Source: DATELY01 sp035276085
Lineage (GTDB): Bacteria > Pseudomonadota > Gammaproteobacteria > Steroidobacterales > Steroidobacteraceae
Direction of reading: 5' to 3'
Length of the DNA stretch: 32,507 nucleotides
Assembly: GCA_035276085.1 (NCBI GenBank)
Contig: DATELY010000284.1
Span: 1-32,507, forward strand
Shown: positions 18,709 through 25,310 of the stretch, piece by piece
Position numbering within the stretch: position 1 is the stretch's first letter
Layout of the letters: every line of letters starts with the position of its first letter
Position numbers and translations under genes: made by a program
The notes under the pieces: generated by a model
Database searches by the model: none
The model's input: only the letters and a program-made list of their open reading frames with translations
What the model was told of the DNA's origin: nothing

Positions 18709-18816
18709 AGGATCTCCCCAGCGATTGGGGGCAGATCTTTATGTGATCTTCCGACGCGGCCTATCCACGCACCGCACGGCATCGATCCCGCGGGTGCATT
18801 TTTGTAGTGCGCTTCA

Positions 18817-18920
18817 GCGAGCGCCTGCACAATCCCTGCCCCGCAATCCGCACAACGCGCAGCCAGCGGCGGCCGGATACTTCAGCGCGGATACGGAAGA
18901 AAACGCCCGAGGACAATCAC
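18817..18920. repeat. Diverged duplicate of 21922-22018 (copy A)
   Basis: Reading left to right, this segment matches 21922-22018 with small gaps. The core 18841-18870 differs from 21944-21973 at a single base, including the exact 18-mer ccgcaatccgcacaacgc. The match continues into the C-terminal codons of a DUF6644 gene, which is intact at the other copy and only a remnant here. Confidence 0.85.
18882..18920 (-). pseudogene. C-terminal remnant of a DUF6644-family gene
   Basis: On the minus strand these codons read VIVLGRFLPYPR followed by TGA. They align with the end of the intact DUF6644 gene at 21983-22459, which ends SVIVFGRLIPYL, and more weakly with the end of its neighbour, GVIVAGRLIAYAK. 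Upstream of these codons no similarity or start is visible, so only the tail survives. DNA identity continues past the stop into flanking sequence, so this is unlikely to be chance. Confidence 0.7.
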
Positions 18921-18980
18921 ACGGTCGGACATCGAACAGACGCGCCGCGATCGAAAATTCCTGAGACACACACTGCTACC

Positions 18981-20243
18981 ATGCCGCCGATGGACACGTT
19001 ACACGAGATGCGGGTGCAGGCTGAGAAACTCCGGACCAGCGAGGCACTCGGCCGTTCCGGAATGCTGTTACGGCTGTTCGAGTTTCTATTGCAGCAGTCA
19101 CTGGCCGGCCGTTGCCCGAAGGAACTGGAAATCGCGTTCGAGGTGTTCGGTAAGCGCGCGGATTTCGACGTGGCGCAAGACGCGCTCGTGCGTGTCTACA
19201 TGCACAAGCTCCGCCGCAAGCTCGAGGAACATTATGCCGGGACCAGTGAATCGGTCCGACTGGTCATTCCCAAGGGCGAGTATCGCCTCTTGGTCGAGCC
19301 GGTACTGCAACCGTTGGAGCCGACAACACCGGGCGCGGCACCGGCCGAGCCTGCGGTGCGATCCAAGAAGCGCTGGCTCGCGGCGGCGCTCATCGTATCG
19401 GCGCTCGCAAATCTAGTGCTGATCGCCACGCAACTGTCCACGTCGCAACGCGAGACGCGCGAACTTCGGGGCGTGCTCGATCATCCGGTCTGGACGAGCC
19501 TGCTCGATGACGACCGCCCGATCTACATTGTGGTTGGCGATTACTACATTTTCGGCGAAGCAGATCAGACCATGGACGTGCGCCGCCTGATCCGCGAATT
19601 CAACATCAATTCGCGCGCCGACCTGCAGCAATACCTCGATCAACATCCCGAACTGTCATCCCAGTACATCGACCTCGATCTTTCCTATCTGCCCATCGCC
19701 ACGGCGTTCGCGCTGCGCGATCTGATGCCCATCCTGGCGCGGCGCAAGAAGCGGCTCGAGGTCGTGCCGATGTCGGATATCACAGCGCAGATGTTCAAGT
19801 CCTCGCACATCATCTATATCGGCTATCTGAGCGGTATGGGCATGCTGCGGGATCTGGCTTTCGCCAAATCGCGCTTTGCCGTCGGCCAGACCTACGACGA
19901 GCTCATCGACAGCGTCAGCAAGCGCAACTACGTGAGCCAGGCGGGGGCTCCGGTCAGCGGTGAAATTCTGTATCGCGACTACGGCTATCTGTCCTCGTTT
20001 ACGGGCCCAAACGGCAACCAGATCTTGATCGTCGCCGGCACACGCGACGTTGCGGTCATGCACTGCGCGGAAGTCCTGACCGACGCCGCACAACTCAAGG
20101 AACTTGCGGCGGCCGTGCCCGGCGCTCCGGGATTCGAGGCGCTCTACGAAGTGAGCGGCATCGATCGCATGAACGTGAACGGCCGGTTGCTGGTGGCATC
20201 CCCTCTGCGCACGGCCGGCACGTGGGCCAATCAAGCTCCCTGA
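18981..20243 (+). CDS. Membrane-anchored winged-helix regulator with a periplasmic domain
   Basis: This is a 420-residue protein from ATG 18981; ATG 18990 is also possible. Residues about 15-105 form a winged-helix-like domain (LLRLFEFLLQQSLAGR, EVFGKRADFDVAQDALVRVY, KLRRKLEEHY, VIPKGEYRL). This type often sits at the N-terminus of TolB/TPR or CadC-like one-component regulators. A proline-rich linker leads to one transmembrane span (about 131-152, WLAAALIVSALANLVLIATQL). A C-terminal region of about 265 residues, not recognised, is then predicted to be periplasmic. It sits between two paralogous dehydrogenase modules and diverges from the first, so it may sense a periplasmic substrate and control both. 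That role is inferred from position. Confidence 0.8.
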   Translation: MPPMDTLHEMRVQAEKLRTSEALGRSGMLLRLFEFLLQQSLAGRCPKELEIAFEVFGKRADFDVAQDALVRVYMHKLRRKLEEHYAGTSESVRLVIPKGEYRLLVEPVLQPLEPTTPGAAPAEPAVRSKKRWLAAALIVSALANLVLIATQLSTSQRETRELRGVLDHPVWTSLLDDDRPIYIVVGDYYIFGEADQTMDVRRLIREFNINSRADLQQYLDQHPELSSQYIDLDLSYLPIATAFALRDLMPILARRKKRLEVVPMSDITAQMFKSSHIIYIGYLSGMGMLRDLAFAKSRFAVGQTYDELIDSVSKRNYVSQAGAPVSGEILYRDYGYLSSFTGPNGNQILIVAGTRDVAVMHCAEVLTDAAQLKELAAAVPGAPGFEALYEVSGIDRMNVNGRLLVASPLRTAGTWANQAP

Positions 20244-20475
20244 GTCCGCGGCTCGCCTGGTTAACAGCCTCACGTGTCGGTCGAGCACGTCGCACGTGTG
20301 CTTTTCACCGCATCGATATCCTCAGAACGTGATGCTGCAGGCGGAGGTAGTGCAATAGCGATGCGATGCGCCCCCTGCGCACGCATCTAAGTTCGCCACC
20401 CACTGCAGCACACGGACTCGCCGCTGCGCCCTCCGGCGCCTGTTCAGCTCCAAACGCGCAACCAAGCGTGACTCA
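20244..20475. other. Convergent intergenic region with hairpins
   Basis: These 232 bases separate the regulator (plus strand) from the DUF6152 gene (minus strand). They contain a strong hairpin at 20360-20387. A weaker stem, AGCAC/GTGCT with a 9-base loop at 20284-20302, is followed by TTT and could end the regulator transcript. No small gene was seen. Confidence 0.5.
20360..20387. terminator. Bulged 11-bp hairpin between convergent genes
   Basis: GATGCG (20360-20365), a bulged A and TGCGC (20367-20371) pair with GCGCA (20377-20381) and CGCATC (20382-20387) around the loop CCCCT. All 11 pairs are Watson-Crick. It lies between convergent genes, as expected for a shared transcription stop, but there is no U-tract on either side. 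An intrinsic terminator role is therefore uncertain. Confidence 0.35.
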
Positions 20476-20865
20476 CTACACGCCGAATCCCGCACGCGGG
20501 ATGAACTCCTTGCCGTCGGAGACCCGGACCGCCTTGAGCCAAAAGGCAGCGGGGCGGCCATCGCGCATCGGATGGCCCGTGATCGTGACCTTGGTTCCCG
20601 GCGCAAAGTCGCTCTTCTTGATGCCGGCGCGGCCCAGCGTGCTCGGCCCCTCCGACTCAAAACCCCAGGTCGTCACCTTGCCGTTGGCGTCGGTTACATC
20701 GACGATCAGCCAGGAATGCGGATTGGTGTATTGGAACTCCTTCACCACGCCCGTCAGCGTCACCGTCTTCACCTTCTCGAACATGGAGCCAGAGTGATGC
20801 GCAATGCCCGGCAGCGCCGCAAGCATCAACACCATCGCACTCAGGCCGGCAGTCAGCTTCTTCAT
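20476..20865 (-). CDS. Secreted DUF6152-family protein
   Basis: This 129-residue protein has a signal peptide (MKKLTAGLSAMVLMLAALPG, cleavage near IAHH) and the DUF6152 pattern. After cleavage comes HHSGSMFE, then a small beta-barrel with VTLTGVVKEFQYTNPHSWL, WGFESEGPSTLGRAG and FAPGTKVTITGHPMRDG. GAGGAG six bases before the ATG decides this start over a longer open frame. DUF6152 has no established function; the fold looks OB-like. It is the last gene of a four-gene block with a secreted 319-residue protein and two DUF6644 membrane proteins. The gap to the upstream gene is 10 bases. Confidence 0.85.
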   Translation of the reverse strand: MKKLTAGLSAMVLMLAALPGIAHHSGSMFEKVKTVTLTGVVKEFQYTNPHSWLIVDVTDANGKVTTWGFESEGPSTLGRAGIKKSDFAPGTKVTITGHPMRDGRPAAFWLKAVRVSDGKEFIPRAGFGV

Positions 20866-20875
20866 GGACGGCTCC

Positions 20876-21835
20876 TCACTCCGCTTTCTTCTCGAACGTA
20901 AAGTGTTTGAACTGCGAGCCACCCTCGGGCGTCTCGACCACATCGTTATTGGGATTGCCCTTGCACGACCAGTGCCGCACGCGAAGCGTCTTGTCCGGAT
21001 TGTCCAGCTTGAGGTAGCGCTGCCGGGCGAACCAGGGCTCAGCGAGCGCTGGCGGATCGTAAACCCACACATCCGCGAGCAGCGTCTTGTCATCCACCTT
21101 GTGCCAGATCTCCACCGTCTCGACCTGATCCGAATAGTCCCCCTGCGCGCGCTCGTACATGTGCGCCATGTTCTGGTTGGTGTGCACGATCAGACGGTCG
21201 CCGTCCCAAAAACCAATTGAATCGCCAAGCTCCAGCGGATAACGGTCCGCCTCGGGAATGTGATCGCGGCCATCCGTGTAGATATGTCGCGCCATGTTGA
21301 AGGCTTCCGCGATCATGACCGTCTGGTCCGGCGTCACGATGTGCTCGCGCAGGAAGGGCAACGTATGCCAGCGTGGATACGTCGGCGAATGACACTCGCT
21401 GAGCGGATCGTATTCGATCCCCTTCTTCCGATCGTCCAACGCCTTCATGAGGCGCGCCTGGTATTCGGGCGTGTACTTGGCCGTCGGCAGCTCCCCGGTC
21501 TGATCCATATCGAAGTACAGCGGATAGCTGCCGACCCCCAGCGGCCGCGAATACACACCGCTCCAATCGGGTACTTTGTCCCAGCTCAATCGTTGTCCGC
21601 CCCCGGCCTTCTTTTTGAGGTCCTGATAGAACGCCCACGCGGAAGGGTACTGTTTGCCCTGCTCGATCAGCTTGGCCTTTTCGGCTTCCCATTGTGGCGT
21701 CAACCATGCAGGTTTTTCGGGATCCGCGCCGAGCGCGCAAGGCGGCAGCGAGAGTGCACCCAGCAGGACAGTGGCCGTCAGCAGCGTGCCGGCCCGGGTG
21801 CCTACTCGTGCCATGGGGACCCTCAGAAACTTCAT
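20876..21835 (-). CDS. Secreted protein of unknown function (DUF6152 neighbour)
   Basis: This is a 319-residue protein from ATG 21835. GGAGG eight bases upstream supports this start over the in-frame ATG at 21844. A signal peptide ends near PCALGA, so the mature protein is periplasmic. Visible conserved-looking stretches are VPDWSGVYSRPLG, HSPTYPRWHTLPFLREHIV, MARHIYTDGRDHIPEADRYP, IGFWDGDRLIVHTNQ and a C-terminal HWSCKGNPNNDVV. The pattern of an IYTDGR segment followed by GFWDGDRLIVHT is one I associate with secreted proteins found beside DUF6152 genes. No enzymatic role is known to me. It is cotranscribed with the DUF6152 gene 10 bases downstream. Confidence 0.75.
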   Translation of the reverse strand: MKFLRVPMARVGTRAGTLLTATVLLGALSLPPCALGADPEKPAWLTPQWEAEKAKLIEQGKQYPSAWAFYQDLKKKAGGGQRLSWDKVPDWSGVYSRPLGVGSYPLYFDMDQTGELPTAKYTPEYQARLMKALDDRKKGIEYDPLSECHSPTYPRWHTLPFLREHIVTPDQTVMIAEAFNMARHIYTDGRDHIPEADRYPLELGDSIGFWDGDRLIVHTNQNMAHMYERAQGDYSDQVETVEIWHKVDDKTLLADVWVYDPPALAEPWFARQRYLKLDNPDKTLRVRHWSCKGNPNNDVVETPEGGSQFKHFTFEKKAE

Positions 21836-21904
21836 CGCCCACACCTCCAGGCCTTCCGAACGAGAGCACTCTAGCGGACGCCATCCGAGCGACTATCCAG
21901 CGAG

Positions 21905-21921
21905 CGCACGCCACTATCCCC
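21905..21921 (-). promoter_or_regulatory. Candidate GGGATAG regulatory element upstream of the secreted 319-aa gene
   Basis: The minus strand reads GGGGATAGTGGCGTGCG, 70 to 86 bases upstream of ATG 21835. It shares a 16-base core with the element at 9509-9524, with two mismatches. A second GGATAG lies at 21893-21898 on the same strand. The function is inferred only from recurrence. Confidence 0.4.
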
Positions 21922-22018
21922 GCGAGCGCATGCACGATTCCGCCCGCAATCCGCACAACGCTCAGCCAGCGGCTGACCGTCACTACAGATACGGAATCAG
22001 ACGTCCGAAGACAATCAC
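21922..22018. repeat. Diverged duplicate of 18817-18920 (copy B)
   Basis: This copy spans the intergenic tail downstream of the intact DUF6644 gene and its last 12 codons. It matches copy A nearly base for base at 21944-21973 and again over the coding end (gatacgga and gacaatcac blocks). Because the gene is intact here, this is likely the ancestral context and copy A the derived one. Confidence 0.85.
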
Positions 22019-22459
22019 CGAGAACCACAAGACCAGTGACAGCCCGGCGATCAGCGGAGCGTTGCGCGGCAGGATGGCCCGCTCGCCGCCTGCAACGATC
22101 TGCGGATGTACCGACAGCTTGAACCACACGGCGTTGAGCCCGGCGAGCAGCACCGCCAGCATCTTCAGCCGGAACGCCGTGTTGGGGTAATAGTGATTGG
22201 GATCGGAGACGAAGAACATGACGCCGGTGATGAAGTTGATCGCAAAACCGAGCAGGGACCAGGGAAGAAAGATCAACACTGAGTTCACGGGCAGGTCCGG
22301 CGCAACACCCATCAGCCGCAGGTCCACCACCATGAGCGAGCCGATCAGCAGGATCAGCCCGATGAAATGCAGCGTTTCCAGGGTCGGAAACACCCAGCTG
22401 TTGTCGTTGACCAGCGCGGCGAGCCAGGAACTCTCTATCCACAGGAGAACCGATTGCAT
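21983..22459 (-). CDS. DUF6644-family integral membrane protein (copy 1)
   Basis: This 158-residue protein has about four transmembrane segments: LETLHFIGLILLIGSLMVV, a span around FLPWSLLGFAINFITGVMFF, LKMLAVLLAGLNAVWF, and the C-terminal LIAGLSLVLWFSVIVFGRL. A conserved His (LHFIG) and Arg (DLRLMG) recur in the adjacent paralogue (VHAIG, NFRILG). The function of DUF6644 is unknown. The membrane-embedded His could be a haem or metal ligand, which is speculation. It lies 13 bases after the paralogous gene and upstream of the secreted 319-residue gene. Its 3' end is duplicated at 18817-18920. Confidence 0.82.
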   Translation of the reverse strand: MQSVLLWIESSWLAALVNDNSWVFPTLETLHFIGLILLIGSLMVVDLRLMGVAPDLPVNSVLIFLPWSLLGFAINFITGVMFFVSDPNHYYPNTAFRLKMLAVLLAGLNAVWFKLSVHPQIVAGGERAILPRNAPLIAGLSLVLWFSVIVFGRLIPYL

Positions 22460-22472
22460 TCTGACGATCTCT

Positions 22473-22946
22473 CTATTTGGCGTACGCGATGAGCCGGCCA
22501 GCGACGATGACGCCGGTCCAAACGAGTACGCAGAGGCCAGCGATCAGCCGCGTGGCGTTCGTCTCTGCGGATTGGTAGTCGACCCGTTGCGCGGGAAACA
22601 CGCGCCGCGACAGCAGCAGCATCAAAACGCCGCCCGTGATCAGCAGCAGGATCTTGGTCCTGAATGCGACGTTGGCGAAGTGGTTCACCGCGTCCGCGAT
22701 GAAGAGCATCAATCCCGAAAGCACATTCAGAATCAGCCCCAGCAAGGCGATCTTCATCAACCGACGCAGGTACTCGAGCGGCACCGCGCGTCCAAAGCCG
22801 AGTATTCGAAAGTTGATCATCAGCACGACACCGACCAGCAACGCCATGCCGATCGCATGCACGCTCAGCACGATGGGATACGCCCAAGGATCCTCTTGTA
22901 TGTACAGGGCGAGGCCCGTTTGCTGCAGCCAGGACAGGAAGGCCAT
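22473..22946 (-). CDS. DUF6644-family integral membrane protein (copy 2)
   Basis: This is a 157-residue protein from ATG 22946. The longer frame to 23012 adds a polar stretch unlike the family, and the shorter start aligns with the neighbouring paralogue. Four spans are visible: IVLSVHAIGMALLVGVVLMI, MKIALLGLILNVLSGLMLFI, ILLLITGGVLMLLLS and LIAGLCVLVWTGVIVAGRL. The pattern VHAIG...NFRILG...LIAGL...GRL matches copy 1, so the pair arose by tandem duplication. Both may form a heteromeric inner-membrane complex serving the secreted DUF6152 and 319-residue proteins. This is inferred from synteny only. Confidence 0.8.
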   Translation of the reverse strand: MAFLSWLQQTGLALYIQEDPWAYPIVLSVHAIGMALLVGVVLMINFRILGFGRAVPLEYLRRLMKIALLGLILNVLSGLMLFIADAVNHFANVAFRTKILLLITGGVLMLLLSRRVFPAQRVDYQSAETNATRLIAGLCVLVWTGVIVAGRLIAYAK

Positions 22947-23015
22947 GTTTTTGCCTGAATTCGAAAGCGTGTGGCCCGTGCGATGCGCCACGCTATAGGC
23001 CGGCGCGGTCACACA

Positions 23016-23025
23016 CTATCCCAGG
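23016..23025 (-). promoter_or_regulatory. Candidate GGGATAG regulatory element upstream of the DUF6644 pair
   Basis: The minus strand reads CCTGGGATAG followed by TGTG, about 70 bases upstream of ATG 22946. The ten bases are identical to those upstream of the TonB receptor at 9518-9527. It lies in the 184-base gap after the second GMC gene, where nothing else was recognised. Confidence 0.35.
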
Positions 23026-23130
23026 ACTGCAGACCTGATCCCGGCAGCGATCCCAGCCCGACTGATACCCGCGCGCTATGCAGGTGCTGAAGCGCGATCT
23101 CACGCTTCGTGACGGTACACCGGCATCGCA

Positions 23131-24720
23131 TCACGCGACGATTGCGTTCCACTCCTGCAACAAATGCGCGGCGGAGCGCGCGGTGACGGCGTGCGTGGTG
23201 AACGTTGGATTCACTCCCCCGCTCGTCGGAAAGAGTCCCGGACCCGCGATCACCAGATTCGCAATGGAATGAACCTGCCCGAAGCTGTTGGTGACGGAGT
23301 GTTCGGCACTTCGCCCCATGATGGTTCCGCCCATGATGTGCATGCCGCCGGGCGGACCCGTCCAGACCTGCTTCGCGCCAGCCGCTTCGAAGATCGCCTT
23401 GCCTTCGGTCAGTGACGCTTTCCATAGCGCCACCGAACTCGGATGAGTCGTATGCGTCACGCGCGCCTGCGGGACGCCGAAGCGATCCTTGGCTTCCGCC
23501 AGCGTGACGCGATTTTCCGCCACCGGGAGGCCTTCGATGACCCCGGTCATGGAGGCAAAGCCTCGTGTGGCCCGCTTCATGAAATCGTGCAGCTGCGGTC
23601 CGAAAAGGTCGGCGCGCGAAGTGGAGATGCCGAGGAGATCGTTGGGCTTCACGGCGTTCGCGATGATCCACTGATAGCTGCCGAAAGCGCCGCTCGCGGC
23701 ATGGGTTTTCTTGGGGTAGCTGTCCTGATTGACGAGCTGTCCACCGAAAGCACCCGAATAGAATTGCGTGTCCTCATCAAAAAGGCCGAACAGCAACCCG
23801 GACGCGTGCGTCATGATGTAGCGGCCCACGAGATCGTTCGCATTGCCCAGTCCTTTGGGATGTTTGTCGGTCGCGGAGGCCAGCAGCAGCCTCGGATTTT
23901 CGACCGCGAAAGCTGCGAGGACGACCACCGCTGCGCGAACCGTTGCACGCTCGCCGTCCGCAGTCATCACTTCCACGCCCGTTGCGCGCGTACCTTGCGC
24001 ATTGGTCAAAACTTTCGTGACCGTGGCGTTAGCGAACAGCGTCGCGCCTTTCACCAAAGCGCGCGGCAAGTGCACTGTCGCGGGATTGGCGAGCGCGCCG
24101 ATGGGGCAGCCCGCATCGCACCAGCCATCCCAGAGACACGACGCACGACCGTTATAGATCACGGAGTTCACCGCGAGCGGAAGCGGTGCGACGGTTTTTC
24201 CGAGCTTCGTGAACCCGCGAGCGATCGCCCGGCCTTGTGCCGAAACGGGGACCGGCGGCATCGGATAAGGCGCGCCTTTCGGACGCCAGATCTCCTGGGC
24301 CGCATCGCCGGAGATGCCGCAATCCGTCTGTACCTGGTCGTAGAAGGGCGCAAGGTCGGCGTAGTGGATGGGCCAGTTGAGCCCGCGCCCGTACCGTGAC
24401 TTCATCTCGAAGTCTTCCTCGTGCAGGCGCGGCCACACGGCGTAGTGGTGCATGGCACTGCCGCCCACTCCATAGCCCGCATTGAAGACATGGCTGATGG
24501 GCGATTGCCCCTCCTCGATCACTGGCGTGCCGTTCCATTTCAGGCGGCGCGCATACAGCGTCGAGCTCACGAGCTTGCCGGCCGGAAGCTCCGGACCCGC
24601 TTCCAGGATCAGCACGCGCTTGCCGCCTTCGGCGAGATACGCCGCCATGGCGCTGCCCGATGCGCCGGAGCCAACCACGATGGCGTCGACGACGTCCGGA
24701 AACGAAGCGGCAGCCTTCAT
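23131..24720 (-). CDS. GMC-family FAD dehydrogenase, large subunit (copy 2)
   Basis: This is a 529-residue paralogue of the protein at 16575-18146. The FAD motif is VVGSGASGS, the GMC region GVGGSAMHHYAVWPRLHEEDF, and the cysteine cluster CLWDGWCDAGCPIGA. The catalytic pair is His461 (GMHIMGG) and Asn504 (VNPTF, the usual NP form). It lacks a signal peptide and should be exported with its Tat-bearing partner. The ATG at 24720 overlaps the partner's TGA as ATGA, which fixes the start over an ATG nine bases earlier. Expected activity is periplasmic oxidation of an alcohol or sugar hydroxyl. No cytochrome c subunit of the usual three-subunit complex is encoded nearby. Confidence 0.92.
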   Translation of the reverse strand: MKAAASFPDVVDAIVVGSGASGSAMAAYLAEGGKRVLILEAGPELPAGKLVSSTLYARRLKWNGTPVIEEGQSPISHVFNAGYGVGGSAMHHYAVWPRLHEEDFEMKSRYGRGLNWPIHYADLAPFYDQVQTDCGISGDAAQEIWRPKGAPYPMPPVPVSAQGRAIARGFTKLGKTVAPLPLAVNSVIYNGRASCLWDGWCDAGCPIGALANPATVHLPRALVKGATLFANATVTKVLTNAQGTRATGVEVMTADGERATVRAAVVVLAAFAVENPRLLLASATDKHPKGLGNANDLVGRYIMTHASGLLFGLFDEDTQFYSGAFGGQLVNQDSYPKKTHAASGAFGSYQWIIANAVKPNDLLGISTSRADLFGPQLHDFMKRATRGFASMTGVIEGLPVAENRVTLAEAKDRFGVPQARVTHTTHPSSVALWKASLTEGKAIFEAAGAKQVWTGPPGGMHIMGGTIMGRSAEHSVTNSFGQVHSIANLVIAGPGLFPTSGGVNPTFTTHAVTARSAAHLLQEWNAIVA

Positions 24721-25304
24721 TCGCCCCACCTGCTGGAGGGCGGAATATGAGGCATGTACGGCACGCCGAGCTGCGCGAAACCTTGCTGAGTGCCGTAGAC
24801 GACGTCCACCGCGTCGCTGCGCAGCGTGAAATAGAAAAGCCCCGCGGGCGGACCGGACCAGCCTTCGAGCTTGCCCTGCGCCATCGACGTTACCAGCGCT
24901 TCACCCTGCTTCGCGTCGAGCGCGGCCAGGTCTTTCGAGTGCGCGGTTCGTGCAGCACTTTCGGCAGCGGCCAGCCCGCTCTTATAGAAAGGCGCAAAAG
25001 GTGGGGCGACGCCGAGATATTTCACCATCAGCATGCTGTCCGTCAGAGGTCCGGACAGCTGATGGTCGATGTAAAGCGCAAGACCCGCAGCCGCACTGCC
25101 CGGCAGCAGGATCTCACCGAGCGCCTCGAGCGAGCGGGCTTCGACTTCGCTCAGCGTGCGCAGGGGAACGTGGGCGGCTTTCGCCTGCGCGGGCGTGAGC
25201 TTTTTCTCGCACCCTGCCACCAGGAACGTCAGCAAGCCGACGCCACCGCCCAGGAATTCGCGGCGCGATGCGAACGTCGATGAAAGGAACGATGCCGACT
25301 TCAC
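24717..25304 (-). CDS. Gluconate 2-dehydrogenase subunit 3 family protein, Tat lipoprotein (copy 2)
   Basis: This is a 195-residue small subunit. Its N-terminus combines a twin-arginine motif (SRREFLGG) with a lipobox (LVAGC), so it is predicted to cross by Tat and become a lipoprotein anchored to a membrane. Core motifs are LEALGEILLPGS, YIDHQLSGPLTD, FYFTLRSDAVDVVYGTQQGF and VPYMPHIPP, clearly homologous to copy 1. The start is GTG 25304, six bases after the amidohydrolase stop, and the gene overlaps the FAD subunit gene by 4 bases. The three genes form one operon. Lipid anchoring would tether the dehydrogenase to a membrane, a difference from copy 1. Confidence 0.9.
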   Translation of the reverse strand: MKSASFLSSTFASRREFLGGGVGLLTFLVAGCEKKLTPAQAKAAHVPLRTLSEVEARSLEALGEILLPGSAAAGLALYIDHQLSGPLTDSMLMVKYLGVAPPFAPFYKSGLAAAESAARTAHSKDLAALDAKQGEALVTSMAQGKLEGWSGPPAGLFYFTLRSDAVDVVYGTQQGFAQLGVPYMPHIPPSSRWGE

Positions 25305-25310
25305 GTGCGG

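Larger units (their letters stand above)
18709..18980. promoter_or_regulatory. Divergent intergenic region between dehydrogenase operon and regulator
   Basis: These 272 bases separate two divergent genes and should hold both promoters. Near the operon side is the inverted repeat AGATC-N7-GATCT at 18733-18749, and CTATCC at 18761-18766 resembles the recurring GGATAG element on the minus strand. The middle (18817-18920) is a diverged copy of 21922-22018 and ends in a DUF6644 gene remnant. No convincing -35/-10 pair could be chosen by eye. Confidence 0.5.

Noticed and set aside
18733..18749. AGATC-N7-GATCT inverted repeat upstream of subunit 3 copy 1 as a defined operator
   Set aside because: Five-base arms occur by chance too easily, and no second copy was seen at other promoters in the window.
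20284..20305. AGCAC/GTGCT stem followed by TTT as an intrinsic terminator
   Set aside because: The stem is only five pairs with a nine-base loop and a short T run, so it is mentioned under the intergenic region and not called as a separate terminator.
21090..22442. A 450-codon minus-strand frame across the DUF6644 copy 1 and 319-residue genes
   Set aside because: It is an alternative frame spanning two real genes and the gap between them. It has no motif and its composition is Arg/Gly-rich.
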